A stretch of DNA of 64,000 nt from Ch67 sp041395845 (GCA_041395845.1 JAWKZS010000023.1:7815-71814); one strand, 5' to 3'. Counted from the first letter of the stretch, positions 1 through 12,467 are shown. The notes: generated by a model from the letters alone, not told the origin. Numbers and translations are program-made.

Positions 1-1104
1 CCCATCGCCATCAAGCTGATCGGGGGCAACGTCGACAAACTCAAGGCCGCCAGTCTGGAACTGCAGCAGGCCATCGCCCGCTATGCCGGCGTCACCAACA
101 TCGACGACGACCTGCCCTGGGGCAAGGAACAGCTGATCTTCGAACTCACGCCAACCGGTCGCCGCCTGGGCCTGGATACCGCCTATGTGGGGCGCCAGCT
201 ACGGGCCGCATTTGATGGCGCCATCGCGCAGATTTTCCATCTGGATGAAGACGAAATCGAAGTCCGCGTGACCCTGCCGGACAACGAACGGGACCGCAAT
301 CGCACCCTGGAAGAATTCCCGCTGATCCTGCCCGACGGCAGCGCTGTCCCCCTGAGCGAGGTGGTGCGGTTCCAGTCGCGCCAGGGCCTCGACAAACTCA
401 ACCACACCAACGGCCAGCTCAACGTGGTGGTGTCGGCGGATCTGGACGAAAAGCAGGGCAATGCCAACGAAATCTTTGCCGACCTGAACGCAAGTTTTCT
501 GCCCGATCTGCAACGTCGCTACGGCCTCAGCATCGGCCTGGAAGGCAAAGCCCAGGACCAGCAGGAAACCATCGCCGACATGAAGACCGGCCTGATGATC
601 GGGCTGGCCCTGATCTACATCGTGCTGGCCTGGGTGTTTTCCTCCTACACCTGGCCGCTGGCGGTGATGACGGCGATTCCGCTGGGGCTCACCGGTGCCA
701 TCTTCGGTCACTTCCTGCTCGGCATGGATCTGTCCATGTTCTCGATGATGGGACTGTTCGGCCTGTCCGGCATCGTGGTGAATGATTCCATCGTCCTGAT
801 CAGTTTCTACAGTCAACTGCGGGCCCGTGGCCTCAACGTGCATGATGCAATCGTCGAAGCCATCTGCGCCCGCTTCCGTGCCGTGGTACTGACCAGTCTG
901 ACTACCGTGGCGGGGCTGCTGCCCATCATGTTCGAAACCTCGCTGCAGGCCCAGTTCCTGATTCCGATGGCCATTTCGATGGTGTTTGGTCTGGCCTATG
1001 CCACCTTCCTGGTGCTGTTCTTCGTGCCGGGACTGCTCACCTACATCGAATCCGCCAAGCGCAAGCTGGGCGCCCTGATGACCCAACCAGCCAGAACAGT
1101 CTGA
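1..1104 (+). CDS. RND efflux transporter, inner-membrane pump (AcrB/HAE1 family), C-terminal part
   Basis: The reading frame is open from the first base, so this is the last 367 residues of a gene that starts outside the window. The first ~190 residues are the second periplasmic (pore/docking) domain. They are followed by the usual cluster of C-terminal transmembrane helices (about residues 196-345), including a run ending in GIVVNDSIVLISFYSQLR, typical of this superfamily. The protein ends in a short basic cytoplasmic tail. RND pumps use the proton gradient to expel drugs, metals or lipids through a periplasmic adaptor and an outer-membrane channel. The adaptor is probably upstream, outside the window. 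The substrate cannot be read from this part. No clear terminator follows. Confidence 0.93.
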   Translation, partial: PIAIKLIGGNVDKLKAASLELQQAIARYAGVTNIDDDLPWGKEQLIFELTPTGRRLGLDTAYVGRQLRAAFDGAIAQIFHLDEDEIEVRVTLPDNERDRNRTLEEFPLILPDGSAVPLSEVVRFQSRQGLDKLNHTNGQLNVVVSADLDEKQGNANEIFADLNASFLPDLQRRYGLSIGLEGKAQDQQETIADMKTGLMIGLALIYIVLAWVFSSYTWPLAVMTAIPLGLTGAIFGHFLLGMDLSMFSMMGLFGLSGIVVNDSIVLISFYSQLRARGLNVHDAIVEAICARFRAVVLTSLTTVAGLLPIMFETSLQAQFLIPMAISMVFGLAYATFLVLFFVPGLLTYIESAKRKLGALMTQPARTV

Positions 1105-1293
1105 TAACCCGCTCAGAACCGCCACAAAAACCGACTAAATTAAGTAGCTTTATGTAAAACAGTTCTGCTTGCGTCAAAATTGCCATAGCCAGCGGCAGCG
1201 GATTTTGGAACAATTCACTTTCCTTAATCCCCCTTTCCTGACCTGCCGCCGGTGAGCCAAGCGCTGCCGGCTTCAGCGTGGAGTCTCACAGGA

Positions 1294-3558
1294 ATGACGT
1301 CATCGGACACGACATCGTTTGAAAACGGTTTCAGCCTGCAGCAGCGCCGGCCGGAGCGTCGTGGCGCCCTGCTGATCAACATCCAGAGCCGGGTGCTGGC
1401 CAACCTGTCCGATCTCATCAAAGCCCTGTTCAACCACACCGACGACGCCTTTTTCGAACTGGCGGAAAACGCCCACAACAATAACGAGCAGAACCAGTTT
1501 TTCGAGGCCATGCGGGAACTGCGCCTGCACGCCCACGACGTGGACGCCCGCTTCCGCGAATTGATGGCTGCCGAATTCGACGCCCTGCAGAAAGGGGAAC
1601 CACCCCAGCCGGCCACCAAACCGGCTGACAGCGGACTCAGTCTGGTGGACAAGGACAAGGTCGAAATCGATGTCGCCGTGGGCAACATGCGCGCCAAGCT
1701 GCGCGCACTGTATCCCGACCTGCTGCTGCACCTGAGCCAGCGCCTGAACGAATACCTGAGCATCGACTGGCTCAACGAAGCCACCAATCCCCTCGGTCCG
1801 GAAAAACTCGTCAGCCATTTCGTCGACGCCGCCGAACGCCTGCAGGTACCGCTCAAGGTACGGCTGATGGTGTACAAGTATTTCGAACGTCACGTGATCG
1901 AAAACCTGCGAATCACCCTGGAAGAAGCCAACAAGATTCTGATCGATGCCGGCATCCTGCCCCATGTGCGGATGCCGCAGACGCGCAAACAGCCGGCCGG
2001 CAACGGGCAGCGCAAACCTGTCGACAGCATGACACCTGCAACACCCCTGCCCGCCGACCTGCCGCTGGAAGAAGCCGCCACCTACACCATCAGCTTCCCG
2101 CAGCTGCAGGCGGTGATGGCCAATTTCTACAACAGCAGCCTCAATCACCGCCTGTTCTCGGTGCAGCCGGGCCAGGGCGGCCGCGAGCTTGACGACAACG
2201 CGCTGTTTTCGGTCCTCAACCGGCTGCAGGATGCGCAGGCCCACTCCGCCGCCGATGAAGATCCCCACGGTCAGGTGGATCATCTGGACGTGCGTCTGCT
2301 GCTGGAACACCAGATTGCCCATATCGCCCGTGAAACCGGTGCGCGCAAGCTGCGCCAGGCCGACGACGATGTGATCAATCTGGTGAGCATGGTGTTCGAA
2401 TTCATCCTGGATGATCGCAACATGCCGCCGGACATTTCCCTGCTGCTGGGGCGGTTGCAGATTCCGGTGATCAAGATTGCGCTCAAGAACAAGAAATTCT
2501 TCAGCGACGCCGAGCATCCGGTGCGGCGGCTGCTCAAGCTGCTGTCCCAGGCGGCCATCGGCTGGGAACAGGAATCCCTGCTGCAACGGGATATCCTGCT
2601 GGAAGAATTGCGCCACGTAGTACAGCGCATCCTCAACGAATTCACCGGCGACAACCTGGAGCTGTTCAGCGAACTGGAACAGAAGTTCGGTGCCTTCATC
2701 GCCGACGAAGCGCGCCGCGCCGAGCTGGTGGAAAAGCGCGTACTGCAGTCCGCCGAAGGCCAGGCCAAGATGGAGCAGGCCCGTCGCGTCATCAACCAGC
2801 TGATCAACGACCGCATGCAGGGCAAAACGTTGCCGGCGGTGGTGATCGACATGGTGGATGGCCCCTGGCGCATCCTGATGCTGCAGATCCTGCTGCGTAC
2901 CGGGCGCGATTCCGATCAGTGGCGGGACTGCCTGCAGACCGTTGACGATCTGATCTGGAGCATCCAGCCGGCCAATGCCGCCGCTGACCGCGAGCGCTGG
3001 ATCAAACTGATTCCGCTACTGCTCAAGCGCATCTGCAGCGGGCTGGAAAGCATCCAGCATCCCGGTCTCGAGGTGGAAAAATTCCTGTCCGCGCTGTGGG
3101 AAATCCACGGCCAGATCCTGCAGAACCCGCCCGACCAGCCGCTGCCCAACAGCCGCACCGTGGATCATGTACTGGCCGACCCCCTGTCGCCGCGCCAGAG
3201 CGCCATCGAGCGCCAGCGGCAAAAACTGGCCCAACGCAACATCCAGTTCGACCCGGATGCCCCGGCCAATGCAGATCTCAAGCGTCGCATCCAGAGTATG
3301 CCGCTGGGACAGTGGGTGGAAATCATTGGCGAGGACGGCAAGACCCGCCGCTGCAAGCTGGCGTTCCGCTCCACCGATTCGGACATGTATATCTTCGTCA
3401 ACCGCCGCGGCCACAAGGCACTGGAAACCGATCTGGCCAGCATCGTGCGGATGATTCACATGGATGAATTCCGCCTGCTGCAGAGCGGTTCGTTCTGGGA
3501 TCGCGCCCTCAGCGCCGTGATGGGCCGGATGAGCAAGGTGGAACCGGCCAAGGCCTGA
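1294..3558 (+). CDS. DUF1631 family protein
   Basis: A 754-residue soluble, mostly helical protein with no signal peptide or membrane segments. It matches my recollection of DUF1631, a proteobacterial family sometimes mislabelled thymidine phosphorylase; its function is not established. The last ~90 residues (from GQWVEIIGEDGKTRRCK) look like a small beta-barrel of PilZ type, but I cannot see the RxxxR and DxSxxG c-di-GMP motifs clearly, so nucleotide binding is only a possibility. The start chosen is the ATG at 1294, with GGAG ten bases upstream; a GTG at 1252 would add 14 residues but has no ribosome binding site. It stands alone between the RND gene and the convergent acyltransferase. Confidence 0.8.
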   Translation: MTSSDTTSFENGFSLQQRRPERRGALLINIQSRVLANLSDLIKALFNHTDDAFFELAENAHNNNEQNQFFEAMRELRLHAHDVDARFRELMAAEFDALQKGEPPQPATKPADSGLSLVDKDKVEIDVAVGNMRAKLRALYPDLLLHLSQRLNEYLSIDWLNEATNPLGPEKLVSHFVDAAERLQVPLKVRLMVYKYFERHVIENLRITLEEANKILIDAGILPHVRMPQTRKQPAGNGQRKPVDSMTPATPLPADLPLEEAATYTISFPQLQAVMANFYNSSLNHRLFSVQPGQGGRELDDNALFSVLNRLQDAQAHSAADEDPHGQVDHLDVRLLLEHQIAHIARETGARKLRQADDDVINLVSMVFEFILDDRNMPPDISLLLGRLQIPVIKIALKNKKFFSDAEHPVRRLLKLLSQAAIGWEQESLLQRDILLEELRHVVQRILNEFTGDNLELFSELEQKFGAFIADEARRAELVEKRVLQSAEGQAKMEQARRVINQLINDRMQGKTLPAVVIDMVDGPWRILMLQILLRTGRDSDQWRDCLQTVDDLIWSIQPANAAADRERWIKLIPLLLKRICSGLESIQHPGLEVEKFLSALWEIHGQILQNPPDQPLPNSRTVDHVLADPLSPRQSAIERQRQKLAQRNIQFDPDAPANADLKRRIQSMPLGQWVEIIGEDGKTRRCKLAFRSTDSDMYIFVNRRGHKALETDLASIVRMIHMDEFRLLQSGSFWDRALSAVMGRMSKVEPAKA

Positions 3559-3567
3559 GCTGCCGGC

Positions 3568-4317
3568 TCAGACACCCTGACGTACTGCGAGCTTTTCGCG
3601 CATGGCAAGTTCAATACCGCGGATCTGATGGCCGACCAGTTCCGGGTCCAGATCCACCGCCGGCAACACTTCGACAGTAGCCTTCAGGCGCCGGTGGCCC
3701 AGCAACTGCCACAGATGGCTGCCAAACCCCACATCCCCCACAAACGGCAGCGGATTCACGTCCCCTTCGGCCGAATAATGGATAAACAGCGGACACACCC
3801 GCACCGGCATGGCTTCGCAGACCTTGAACAGCTTCTTGTGAAAGCGGCGCACCTTGCTGCCATCGGTGGTGGTGCCTTCGGGAAAGAACAGCACGGACAG
3901 ATTGCGGTTCAGATGGCCCGCCATGGCTTCCATGACATGATCGGTGTCACCAGAGCCGCGATAAATGAACAGGGTACCGATGCGCGCAGCCAGCGGGCCC
4001 ACCAGCGGCCAATCCTTCACCTCGGCCTTGGACAGGAAATTCACCGGCGTCAGCGCCCCGATCAGGGGGATATCCACCCAGGAAATATGATTGGCGATCA
4101 TGATCACCGCGCCCTCACGCTCGTGGGGCAGTTCACCGATCACCTCGACATCCACACCCAGGATCTGCAACAGACGGCCATACCAGTCCTGCACGGTAGA
4201 CCGCACCCGGGGATGAAACGGTTCGCGGTGACCGCCTGCCCGTTTCAGCTGCCCAACCCCACGTAGCAGGTGCAACACCATGTGCAGGCCACGCCAGACT
4301 TTTTGCAATACGTTCAT
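3568..4317 (-). CDS. Lysophospholipid acyltransferase family protein (PlsC-like)
   Basis: A 249-residue acyltransferase, probably transferring an acyl chain to the sn-2 position of a lysophospholipid or to another lipid acceptor at the inner membrane. The family's catalytic HxxxxD motif is seen as NHISWVDIP, and the acceptor-binding FPEGTTTDG motif follows about 80 residues later. The N-terminus is amphipathic and basic rather than a full membrane helix. The ATG at 4317 is preceded by GGGAG at good spacing; the frame stays open to 4425 but that extension has no such site and would run into the divergent gene. The gene converges on the DUF1631 gene, with 9 bases between the stops, and is divergent from the Lon-like protease. 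Exact substrate unknown. Confidence 0.87.
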   Translation of the reverse strand: MNVLQKVWRGLHMVLHLLRGVGQLKRAGGHREPFHPRVRSTVQDWYGRLLQILGVDVEVIGELPHEREGAVIMIANHISWVDIPLIGALTPVNFLSKAEVKDWPLVGPLAARIGTLFIYRGSGDTDHVMEAMAGHLNRNLSVLFFPEGTTTDGSKVRRFHKKLFKVCEAMPVRVCPLFIHYSAEGDVNPLPFVGDVGFGSHLWQLLGHRRLKATVEVLPAVDLDPELVGHQIRGIELAMREKLAVRQGV

Positions 4318-4454
4318 GCGGATACTCCCATGCAGGCGGGGAATGATTACCCAGGGGCTGCGGCGGATCAAGGCCTTTGACGCACGTCGGGTTTTGCCGC
4401 ACCTTAACAGGGATAATAACCACAACTGCCGTTCAACCGCCCCTTGGACCCGTC

Positions 4455-6920
<2,466 letters not shown>

Positions 6921-7221
6921 TCAACCAATATTGACTCGTTCACTCGTCACGGTCATACACCAACACTGCGCTGGCGTTTTCTTAAGGTTTTCTTAAGACT
7001 TTTCACATCCTATTCCATGCGTAATTTTCCCGCGCAACGCCCGGAATTGCGCGCCGTCAATTTCCCGTAATGTTTCTCAAAACCCTGGTCTGCGCCAGGC
7101 AAGCTTGTTGACGTGCGTCAACTCCGCACCGGTCGGTTATCTCAGAATAAATACAACAGGGTAGCTCTAGATTGACCAACATGCCTCATACCCTGATCAC
7201 GTGAAGACAATGGAGCGAACC
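6921..7221. other. Intergenic region with several small palindromes
   Basis: About 300 bases with no convincing gene. Visible elements are a PmrA-box-like direct repeat (listed separately), a 7-bp hairpin CGCGCAA/TTGCGCG at 7031-7053 that may end the protease transcript although no T-run follows, a CCTGG/CCAGG hairpin near 7084-7099, and a perfect palindrome TTGACG-TG-CGTCAA at 7108-7121 suited to a dimeric regulator. I could not place a confident -35/-10 pair. Confidence 0.5.
6981..6997 (+). promoter_or_regulatory. PmrA/BasR-like response-regulator box
   Basis: The sequence is CTTAAG-N5-CTTAAG, a perfect direct repeat with 11-base periodicity. This is the published form of the PmrA (BasR) box, which is bound by OmpR-family response regulators reacting to Fe3+/Al3+, mild acid or cationic peptides. 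It sits 225 bases upstream of the small secreted-protein gene at 7222. A 17-base match can occur by chance, and no regulator is encoded in the window. Confidence 0.5.
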
Positions 7222-7545
7222 ATGAAACGGACACCAACTCTCTTGACCGCCATTCTGCTTGCCAGCGTCGCTGCATCAGGCGTGTACGCCAAAGACCAGG
7301 ATCGCACACAGGACAGACTTCATACGCAAGATCACTTGCAGACACAGGATCGCCTGCAGACCCGCGACCAGCTGCAGGACCAGGACCAGTTCGAAGGTGT
7401 GGAAAAACTGACCCGGCAAGAGCGCGAACAGTATCGTCAGCGTCTGCAGGAAGCGAAATCCAAGGAAGAACAGGAACGCATCCGCGCCGAGTATCGTGAA
7501 CGGGTGCGGGAACGAACCTCACAGCCAGCTGAGACGGCCGAGTAA
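7222..7545 (+). CDS. Small secreted Gln/Asp-rich protein of unknown function
   Basis: A 107-residue protein with an N-terminal signal peptide (MKRTPTLLTAILLASVAASG, cleavage probably after VYA). The mature protein starts with a strongly repetitive segment built on DQ/QD, DRLQT and DHLQT units (about residues 25-58). A highly charged Glu/Arg/Gln helix follows, which would form a coiled coil. I recognise no family. The ATG at 7222 has GGAG seven bases upstream; earlier in-frame starts at 7201 and 7210 are less well placed. A PmrA-like box and a 14-base palindrome lie upstream, so an envelope-stress or metal-induced periplasmic protein is a reasonable guess, not a conclusion. Confidence 0.7.
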   Translation: MKRTPTLLTAILLASVAASGVYAKDQDRTQDRLHTQDHLQTQDRLQTRDQLQDQDQFEGVEKLTRQEREQYRQRLQEAKSKEEQERIRAEYRERVRERTSQPAETAE

Positions 7546-7727
7546 GACAGGCAGCATCCAATCACCGCTTTTTATTCACTGTTTTCATAACAGATCGAAT
7601 CAACATCCTGATTGCATTCATTCGAAAATCCCGCCCGCGCCGTGGCGGTGCGGGAGCAGGATTGCGCATTGCATTTTTGTTGTAGCCACGGCACCAGACA
7701 CTATCACTCTCCGGGGGATAATTTTGT

Positions 7728-10700
7728 ATGTCCAGAACACGCACGTTTAACCAGGCCAGCGCCAAACCCTTTGGCTATCTGGCCGCATCAACCGCACTTT
7801 CCCTGTTACTCAGCGCCTGCGGCGGCGACAGCTCATCGAGCTGGACCGATTTCACCGAAGATTCGGATGACGTCGTAGCGCCCAGAATCATCGAAGCCAA
7901 CATCACCACACTGGCCGCACAGATCGGTGGTGCCACCCAGGACGCCAAAGCCTACAACGATGGCACCAGTGACTGGGCGCTCTACACCATGGCCAACCGC
8001 TTTGCCGCCACACCGCTGGCCACCACGAAAGGTGCGGTTACTGAATTGTCGGTGCCCGGCTTCATCCAGCACATTACCGTGCTGCAGGGTTATGGCGGCC
8101 GCAATTACGCCCTGCTGTCGATGGGCAGCAAAGGCATCGGCATTGTCGATATCACCGATCCGGCGGCCATGACCTATGTCCGCACCATGACCGTGAATTA
8201 CATGACGCCCGAATACACGTATTCCGACGGTGGCGGCACCATTTTCACCGAGGCAGCCTCGGTCGAACCGCATACAAACGGCCACGTCAATGATGTGCTG
8301 GTGGATGACAACGGCACGCCCGCCGATACGGCTGACGATCAGCTGTATATCGCCAACAGCAGCTATGGCGTTCAGAAAACCAGCCTTGCCAATCTGATGA
8401 ATGCGGCCGCCGACGGTGTGCTCACCATCGATGGCACGCAGCTGTGGACGCTGAAGTATGCGGGCGAAGGCGCATGGGGTGGCCCGCTCAGCCTGACCAT
8501 GCACGGCGGCAGACTGTATGTTGCCCTTGGCTTTCTGGGTATCGGCATCTACAACCCGACGGACCTGACCAAGCTCGGCAGCTATAACCTGTACACCGAT
8601 TGCGATAACAGTGCGCAGGAAGACTGGTTTGGTTATCCAGAACGGAAAATTTCCTGCCCGGATTCTGGCGACGCTGATCTGGTGGTGGCGCCCCCGATGG
8701 ATGGCGTCAATGCGGTGGATGCCGATGGCATGCCCAGCTATGTTCAGGCCGCCCACGAACTGGGTAACAAGAACAGCCTGACCTGGTATCCCTGGGCCGA
8801 GTTCGATCGCTACGGCAAGTACTACTACAACGCCCGCGCCATGGACATCGTGGATCTGCCCGGTCGCACTGTCGCCTACATTGCCTACAGTCTGGGTGGC
8901 CTGGTGGCCGTGGATGTCACCAATCCGGCTGCGCCAGCCTATGAGGGCTATGTTCCTGCAGTACCGGCCCATGGTCCGGATGAGCCATCCACCAACGTGG
9001 ACAAGCGTGGCATTCTGTCGCATTCCGGTTCCGGCATGCTGAAAGAAGCCGGCGTAGTATCGGTGCAGGTGGTACCCGAAGCTGGTAATCCAACCCAATA
9101 TCGCGCCTATTACACGGATCACTTCGCTGGCCTGGTGGTCGCCAGCGGTGCCCATGCGCCGGCCACGCAATGGCGCAATGGCGCCGGCAACTTCGATAAC
9201 GACACCAACAACCGCGTGTTCTGGCCGGATTACGAGTTCGTCACGTCCTATGACATGACACCGGTGGTGGTCGGCGATGAATCCATTCCTGCGTTCCTGG
9301 TGGCCGATGGCAGTGGCAATTATCCAGCCCCGGTCATGCTGGCAACCGGCGAGATCAATGGCCACGGCGGCGCACTGGTACTGACAGCCAATGGCAATCA
9401 CGCTGCCGCTGGTCAGGTCGATGCCATCCAGTCCTCCGGTGCGGGTGGCTTGAGCTTTGTGGATTTTGTTGATCTGACCTCACCGAACATTGCACTCACC
9501 AGTCGTTTCACCGTTCCTGTAAATATGGTGAGTACGGATGAGATTGGCGCTTACATTGACGGTACCGCTGGACAACCGATTGCCATCGGTCATACCGAAG
9601 GCGTCACTGTATCGGGTGATTACCTGTACCTGGCAGACGGTCCGCACGGTGTTACTGTGTGGAATATTGCGGACGGTACAACAGCCATCGATACACCCCA
9701 TGTCGTCGCCAACACGTATCAAAGCGAATATCCCGAGAGTGGTATTGATGTCATTCCGACGCCCCATGCCTTCAAGGTGGGCTTTGGCAGCGATCCCAGT
9801 CAGGCCTATGTCATGAGCCAGAGCCTGGGCATGCGCCGGCTGGATCTGGCCAGCGTGCTGGACGGCACTGCCGAGGTGGGCGCGCCGGTATTGCTGAACG
9901 CCTTTGGCAGCGTATTCGAACACAGCATCGAAAACAGCGATGTCGACACGCTGAAAGTCACCGGACAAGACCATGCTTACGGCGTCACCTTCTCGGGCCG
10001 CTATGCCATCGTTGCTGACGGTGACAATGGTCTGACCGTGTATGACACCACGGCGGATCCTGCTACCGGCGATCATGTGGTTGCCAACATCGGTGATGCC
10101 GATGGTCAATCCGGCAAGCCACCGCTGGGACGTGCCGCCACCGTCAAACTGTGGACCAACAGTGCCACCGGCAGCACCTATGCTGTCATTGCCGCGGGCG
10201 CCTACGGGATTTCCGTGGTCGACATGACCGCGTTCCTCGCCAGTGGTGATCCGGCGGATCTGGGTCTCGACAAGCTGATCAAGACATTCGAACCGCTCAA
10301 GGCTGACGATGACAACGCGTTTGGATCTGCCGATGGCAAGAGCGTCGACGTCCACATCGTCAACGACATCGCCTACTTCAGTTACGACAGTTTTGGTCTG
10401 GTCGCGTATCACATGGCGGACCTGATCCGTCCGGCCACCGAAGAACGCCCTGCAGTTGTGCCTGATGGTCAGGACCCTGATGTGTGTGCAACCATTACCG
10501 ATGTCACCAAGCTGAGTGAAAGCAGGGTGGCGTAGGGGAATGTCGTCCAACCGCAGCAGGTCACTTCAAACTGCAGTTCCAGGCAGGCTATGAAGAAGTC
10601 GAAGGTGGTGCCCTGTACATGACAGCGCAATATTTCCCGACCCGTTACCGCGATGCCAACGGCGATCTGGTTACCCTGTTTGAACCACGGCTGCTGTTCT

Positions 10701-10867
10701 ACGTTGGCTACGGTGATGCCGGTGTGGTCAAACTGGACTGGAGCGATGTCGCCAATCCGCAACTGCTGGTTATCCGTGAAGTAGTGGGCGAAGCGGTAGG
10801 TACCGCGATCAACAATGGCCGTGTGTATGTCGCCGGGAATGCAGGCGGACTGAGTATTCTGAGATAG
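7728..10867 (+). pseudogene. Large LVIVD-repeat (beta-propeller) lipoprotein, frameshifted near 10520-10533
   Basis: The product should be a ~1046-residue lipoprotein: the signal peptide ends in the lipobox LLSAC, followed by a Ser-rich linker. The body has repeated LVIVD-type blades such as GIGIVDITDPAAM, GLVAVDVTNPAAP and GVTVWNIADG, which fold as beta-propellers in secreted proteins. Reading stops at TAG 10533, but the -1 frame continues without interruption (KQGGVGECRPTAAGHFK) through a further blade ending in GGLSILR at 10864. A single missing base between 10517 and 10535 explains this; it could be a real mutation or a sequence error. GGGGG precedes the ATG at 7728. The following outer-membrane barrel gene begins 20 bases downstream, so the two are probably co-transcribed. 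Confidence 0.75.
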
Positions 10868-10887
10868 GCGACCGGGGGAATATCGAC

Positions 10888-11589
10888 ATGAAAAAGACAA
10901 TCAAGTGGCTGATCGTACCCGTCGCAGCTTGTTGCGCCAGCACAGCATTCGCAACGGAAACGGGATTCTATGCCGGCCTCGGCGCCGGGGAATCGCACTA
11001 CAAGAGCTGGGCATCCGCATCGGATGCCCGCAACCTGAACGAAGCCTACGGCGCCAGCATCGGAGTGGATGATTTCGACGGTATGGCCGGTTCCAGCACT
11101 GATCAGAGTGCCATTGGCTTCAAGGTATTCGCAGGCTATGCACTCAATCACTGGCTGGCAGTTGAAGCCAGCTATCTGGATGCAGGCGAAGTGGACGCTG
11201 GCAGTACCCGCACTGGCACCTTCTACGATCCGGTCGACAATTCACTGACCGGCACGGTGTCAGTCGGTGCATCGGCACAGACCACTGCCGCGATACTGGA
11301 TGCCGTGGTGGGAATGCCGGTCGGCCAGATCGAAGTATTCGGCAAGGCTGGCGTGTACAGCGCACAAACCAAACTGAAACTGACCGGCACCAGCAGCATC
11401 ATTGACGGTGACTATCGTTATTCCGATCGCACGGATGCCAGCGGCGGACATTACGGCATTGGCATCCGCTTTGCGGTAAAAGATGCGATTGGTTTTCGTG
11501 CCGAGTGGGAACGCCTGTACGGTGTTGAAGCCAATGATGCGAAGAGTGATGTTGATCTGCTTTCCGCCTCACTCACGTATCAGTTCTGA
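10888..11589 (+). CDS. Outer-membrane beta-barrel protein (OmpA/OmpW-like small porin family)
   Basis: A 233-residue protein with a signal peptide (MKKTIKWLIVPVAACCASTA, cleavage near AFA) and a mature part of alternating strands starting TGFYAGLGAGESHYKSW. It ends in the aromatic C-terminal signature SLTYQF that the Bam machinery recognises. Length fits an eight-stranded barrel. It has no peptidoglycan-binding domain, so it is not full-length OmpA. The gene lies 20 bases after the LVIVD lipoprotein and just before a strong hairpin, which suggests a two-gene operon in which the barrel might anchor or export the propeller protein. That partnership is inferred from position only. Confidence 0.85.
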   Translation: MKKTIKWLIVPVAACCASTAFATETGFYAGLGAGESHYKSWASASDARNLNEAYGASIGVDDFDGMAGSSTDQSAIGFKVFAGYALNHWLAVEASYLDAGEVDAGSTRTGTFYDPVDNSLTGTVSVGASAQTTAAILDAVVGMPVGQIEVFGKAGVYSAQTKLKLTGTSSIIDGDYRYSDRTDASGGHYGIGIRFAVKDAIGFRAEWERLYGVEANDAKSDVDLLSASLTYQF

Positions 11590-11599
11590 CTGAAAGGCA

Positions 11600-11630
11600 G
11601 ATGGATCAGGGTGCAACGCCCTGATCCATC
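11600..11630 (+). terminator. Strong hairpin terminator after the barrel gene
   Basis: A perfect 12-bp stem, GATGGATCAGGG with CCCTGATCCATC, and a 7-base loop, eleven bases after the stop. The downstream side has only TT before CACAC, so termination may need Rho. It could also act for the convergent anti-sigma gene. Confidence 0.75.
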
Positions 11631-11656
11631 TTCACACAACCTTCCTTAACCGGCCA

Positions 11657-11860
11657 TTACTGATCAGCGCTATCGTCCGGCTGTTTCAGGCGCTGCCGGT
11701 AATCCTCCAGCAAGCCATCCAGTGCCCGGTCATTACGGGTAAAAGTACGGCATCGTTTGCAGATCATGCGATGAGCGGCCGCCTGCATTTTCATACCACG
11801 CGACGCGTGCTCAAGCTGGCCCGAACTCAACATGAAAATATATTCACGACAGGTCATCAT
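11657..11860 (-). CDS. Small zinc-binding anti-sigma factor (zf-HC2-like)
   Basis: A 67-residue protein with the anti-sigma zinc-finger pattern HRMICKRC (HxxxCxxC) after a conserved-looking TCREYIFMLSSGQLE start, which resembles ZAS-domain proteins. It has no membrane segment, so it would act as a soluble cytoplasmic inhibitor. The gene overlaps the sigma-factor stop by four bases, the usual translationally coupled sigma/anti-sigma arrangement. Zinc or copper binding, or oxidation of the cysteines, could release the sigma factor; this is inference. Last gene of the minus-strand peptide operon. Confidence 0.8.
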   Translation of the reverse strand: MMTCREYIFMLSSGQLEHASRGMKMQAAAHRMICKRCRTFTRNDRALDGLLEDYRQRLKQPDDSADQ

Positions 11861-12426
11861 GCCAGGGTACCTCCGCCAAACCAGCGTTCATTCAGACACA
11901 GGTGAATCTGCTTGCGGGCACGACTGAGGGACTGCCAGTAATCCGTTTTGCTGATGGACAAGGTGCCACAGATTTCCTCGGCATCACATTCCAGAAATTC
12001 TTTCATGCTGAACACCCGGGCCGGCTTGTGCGGCAGATGATTGACGCAGATATCCAGCACCTGGAAAAACTGTTCGCTTTCGGTGCTGCTTTCCGGCGTA
12101 TGCCAGGCGGACGGCGCCACGCCACCCAGCCAATGACCACTCTGATCAAACAGCAAGGCATCCAGGTCTTCCTGTTCAACATCATGGGTCTGGGTGGGTG
12201 CACGATACCGCTGCCGCAGGCGGTCCATGACTTTGTTGCGCAGGATGCCGAACAGATAGCGGCGCGGTTCCACTGCCGCCAGGGTCGCGCGATCAGCACT
12301 CAACACGGCGGCAAAGGTTTCCTGCACAACATCTTCGGCATCGTCGACCGAGGACAGGTGCAGATAGGCAAAGCGCACCATCGACGCACGCCATTGTTCC
12401 ACCCACTGCGCAACCACTGCCTGCAT
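11857..12426 (-). CDS. ECF-type RNA polymerase sigma factor
   Basis: A 189-residue sigma-70 family factor with only regions 2 and 4. Region 2 is seen as FAYLHLSSVDDAEDVVQETF followed by RRYLFGILRNKVMDRLRQRY. Region 4 ends in a helix-turn-helix (ECDAEEICGTLSISKTDYWQ) and SRARKQIHLCLNE. It lies 41 bases downstream of the DoxX gene and overlaps the anti-sigma gene. ECF factors of this kind direct RNA polymerase to stress promoters. Sigma/anti-sigma pairs are known partners of DUF692/DoxX metal-responsive operons in other proteobacteria, so this one probably switches on its own operon. The inducer is not visible in the sequence. Confidence 0.92.
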   Translation of the reverse strand: MQAVVAQWVEQWRASMVRFAYLHLSSVDDAEDVVQETFAAVLSADRATLAAVEPRRYLFGILRNKVMDRLRQRYRAPTQTHDVEQEDLDALLFDQSGHWLGGVAPSAWHTPESSTESEQFFQVLDICVNHLPHKPARVFSMKEFLECDAEEICGTLSISKTDYWQSLSRARKQIHLCLNERWFGGGTLA

Positions 12427-12467
12427 ACCTGAAATCCCTCGCGCCCCAAGTCACATCCATCCCATCA

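Noticed and set aside
7833..9401. A 522-codon minus-strand open frame
   Set aside because: Antisense to the LVIVD lipoprotein, with the His/Gly/Val bias of a shadow frame.
10500..10560. Programmed -1 frameshift in the LVIVD gene
   Set aside because: No X-XXY-YYZ slippery sequence or downstream pseudoknot is visible; a one-base deletion is simpler.
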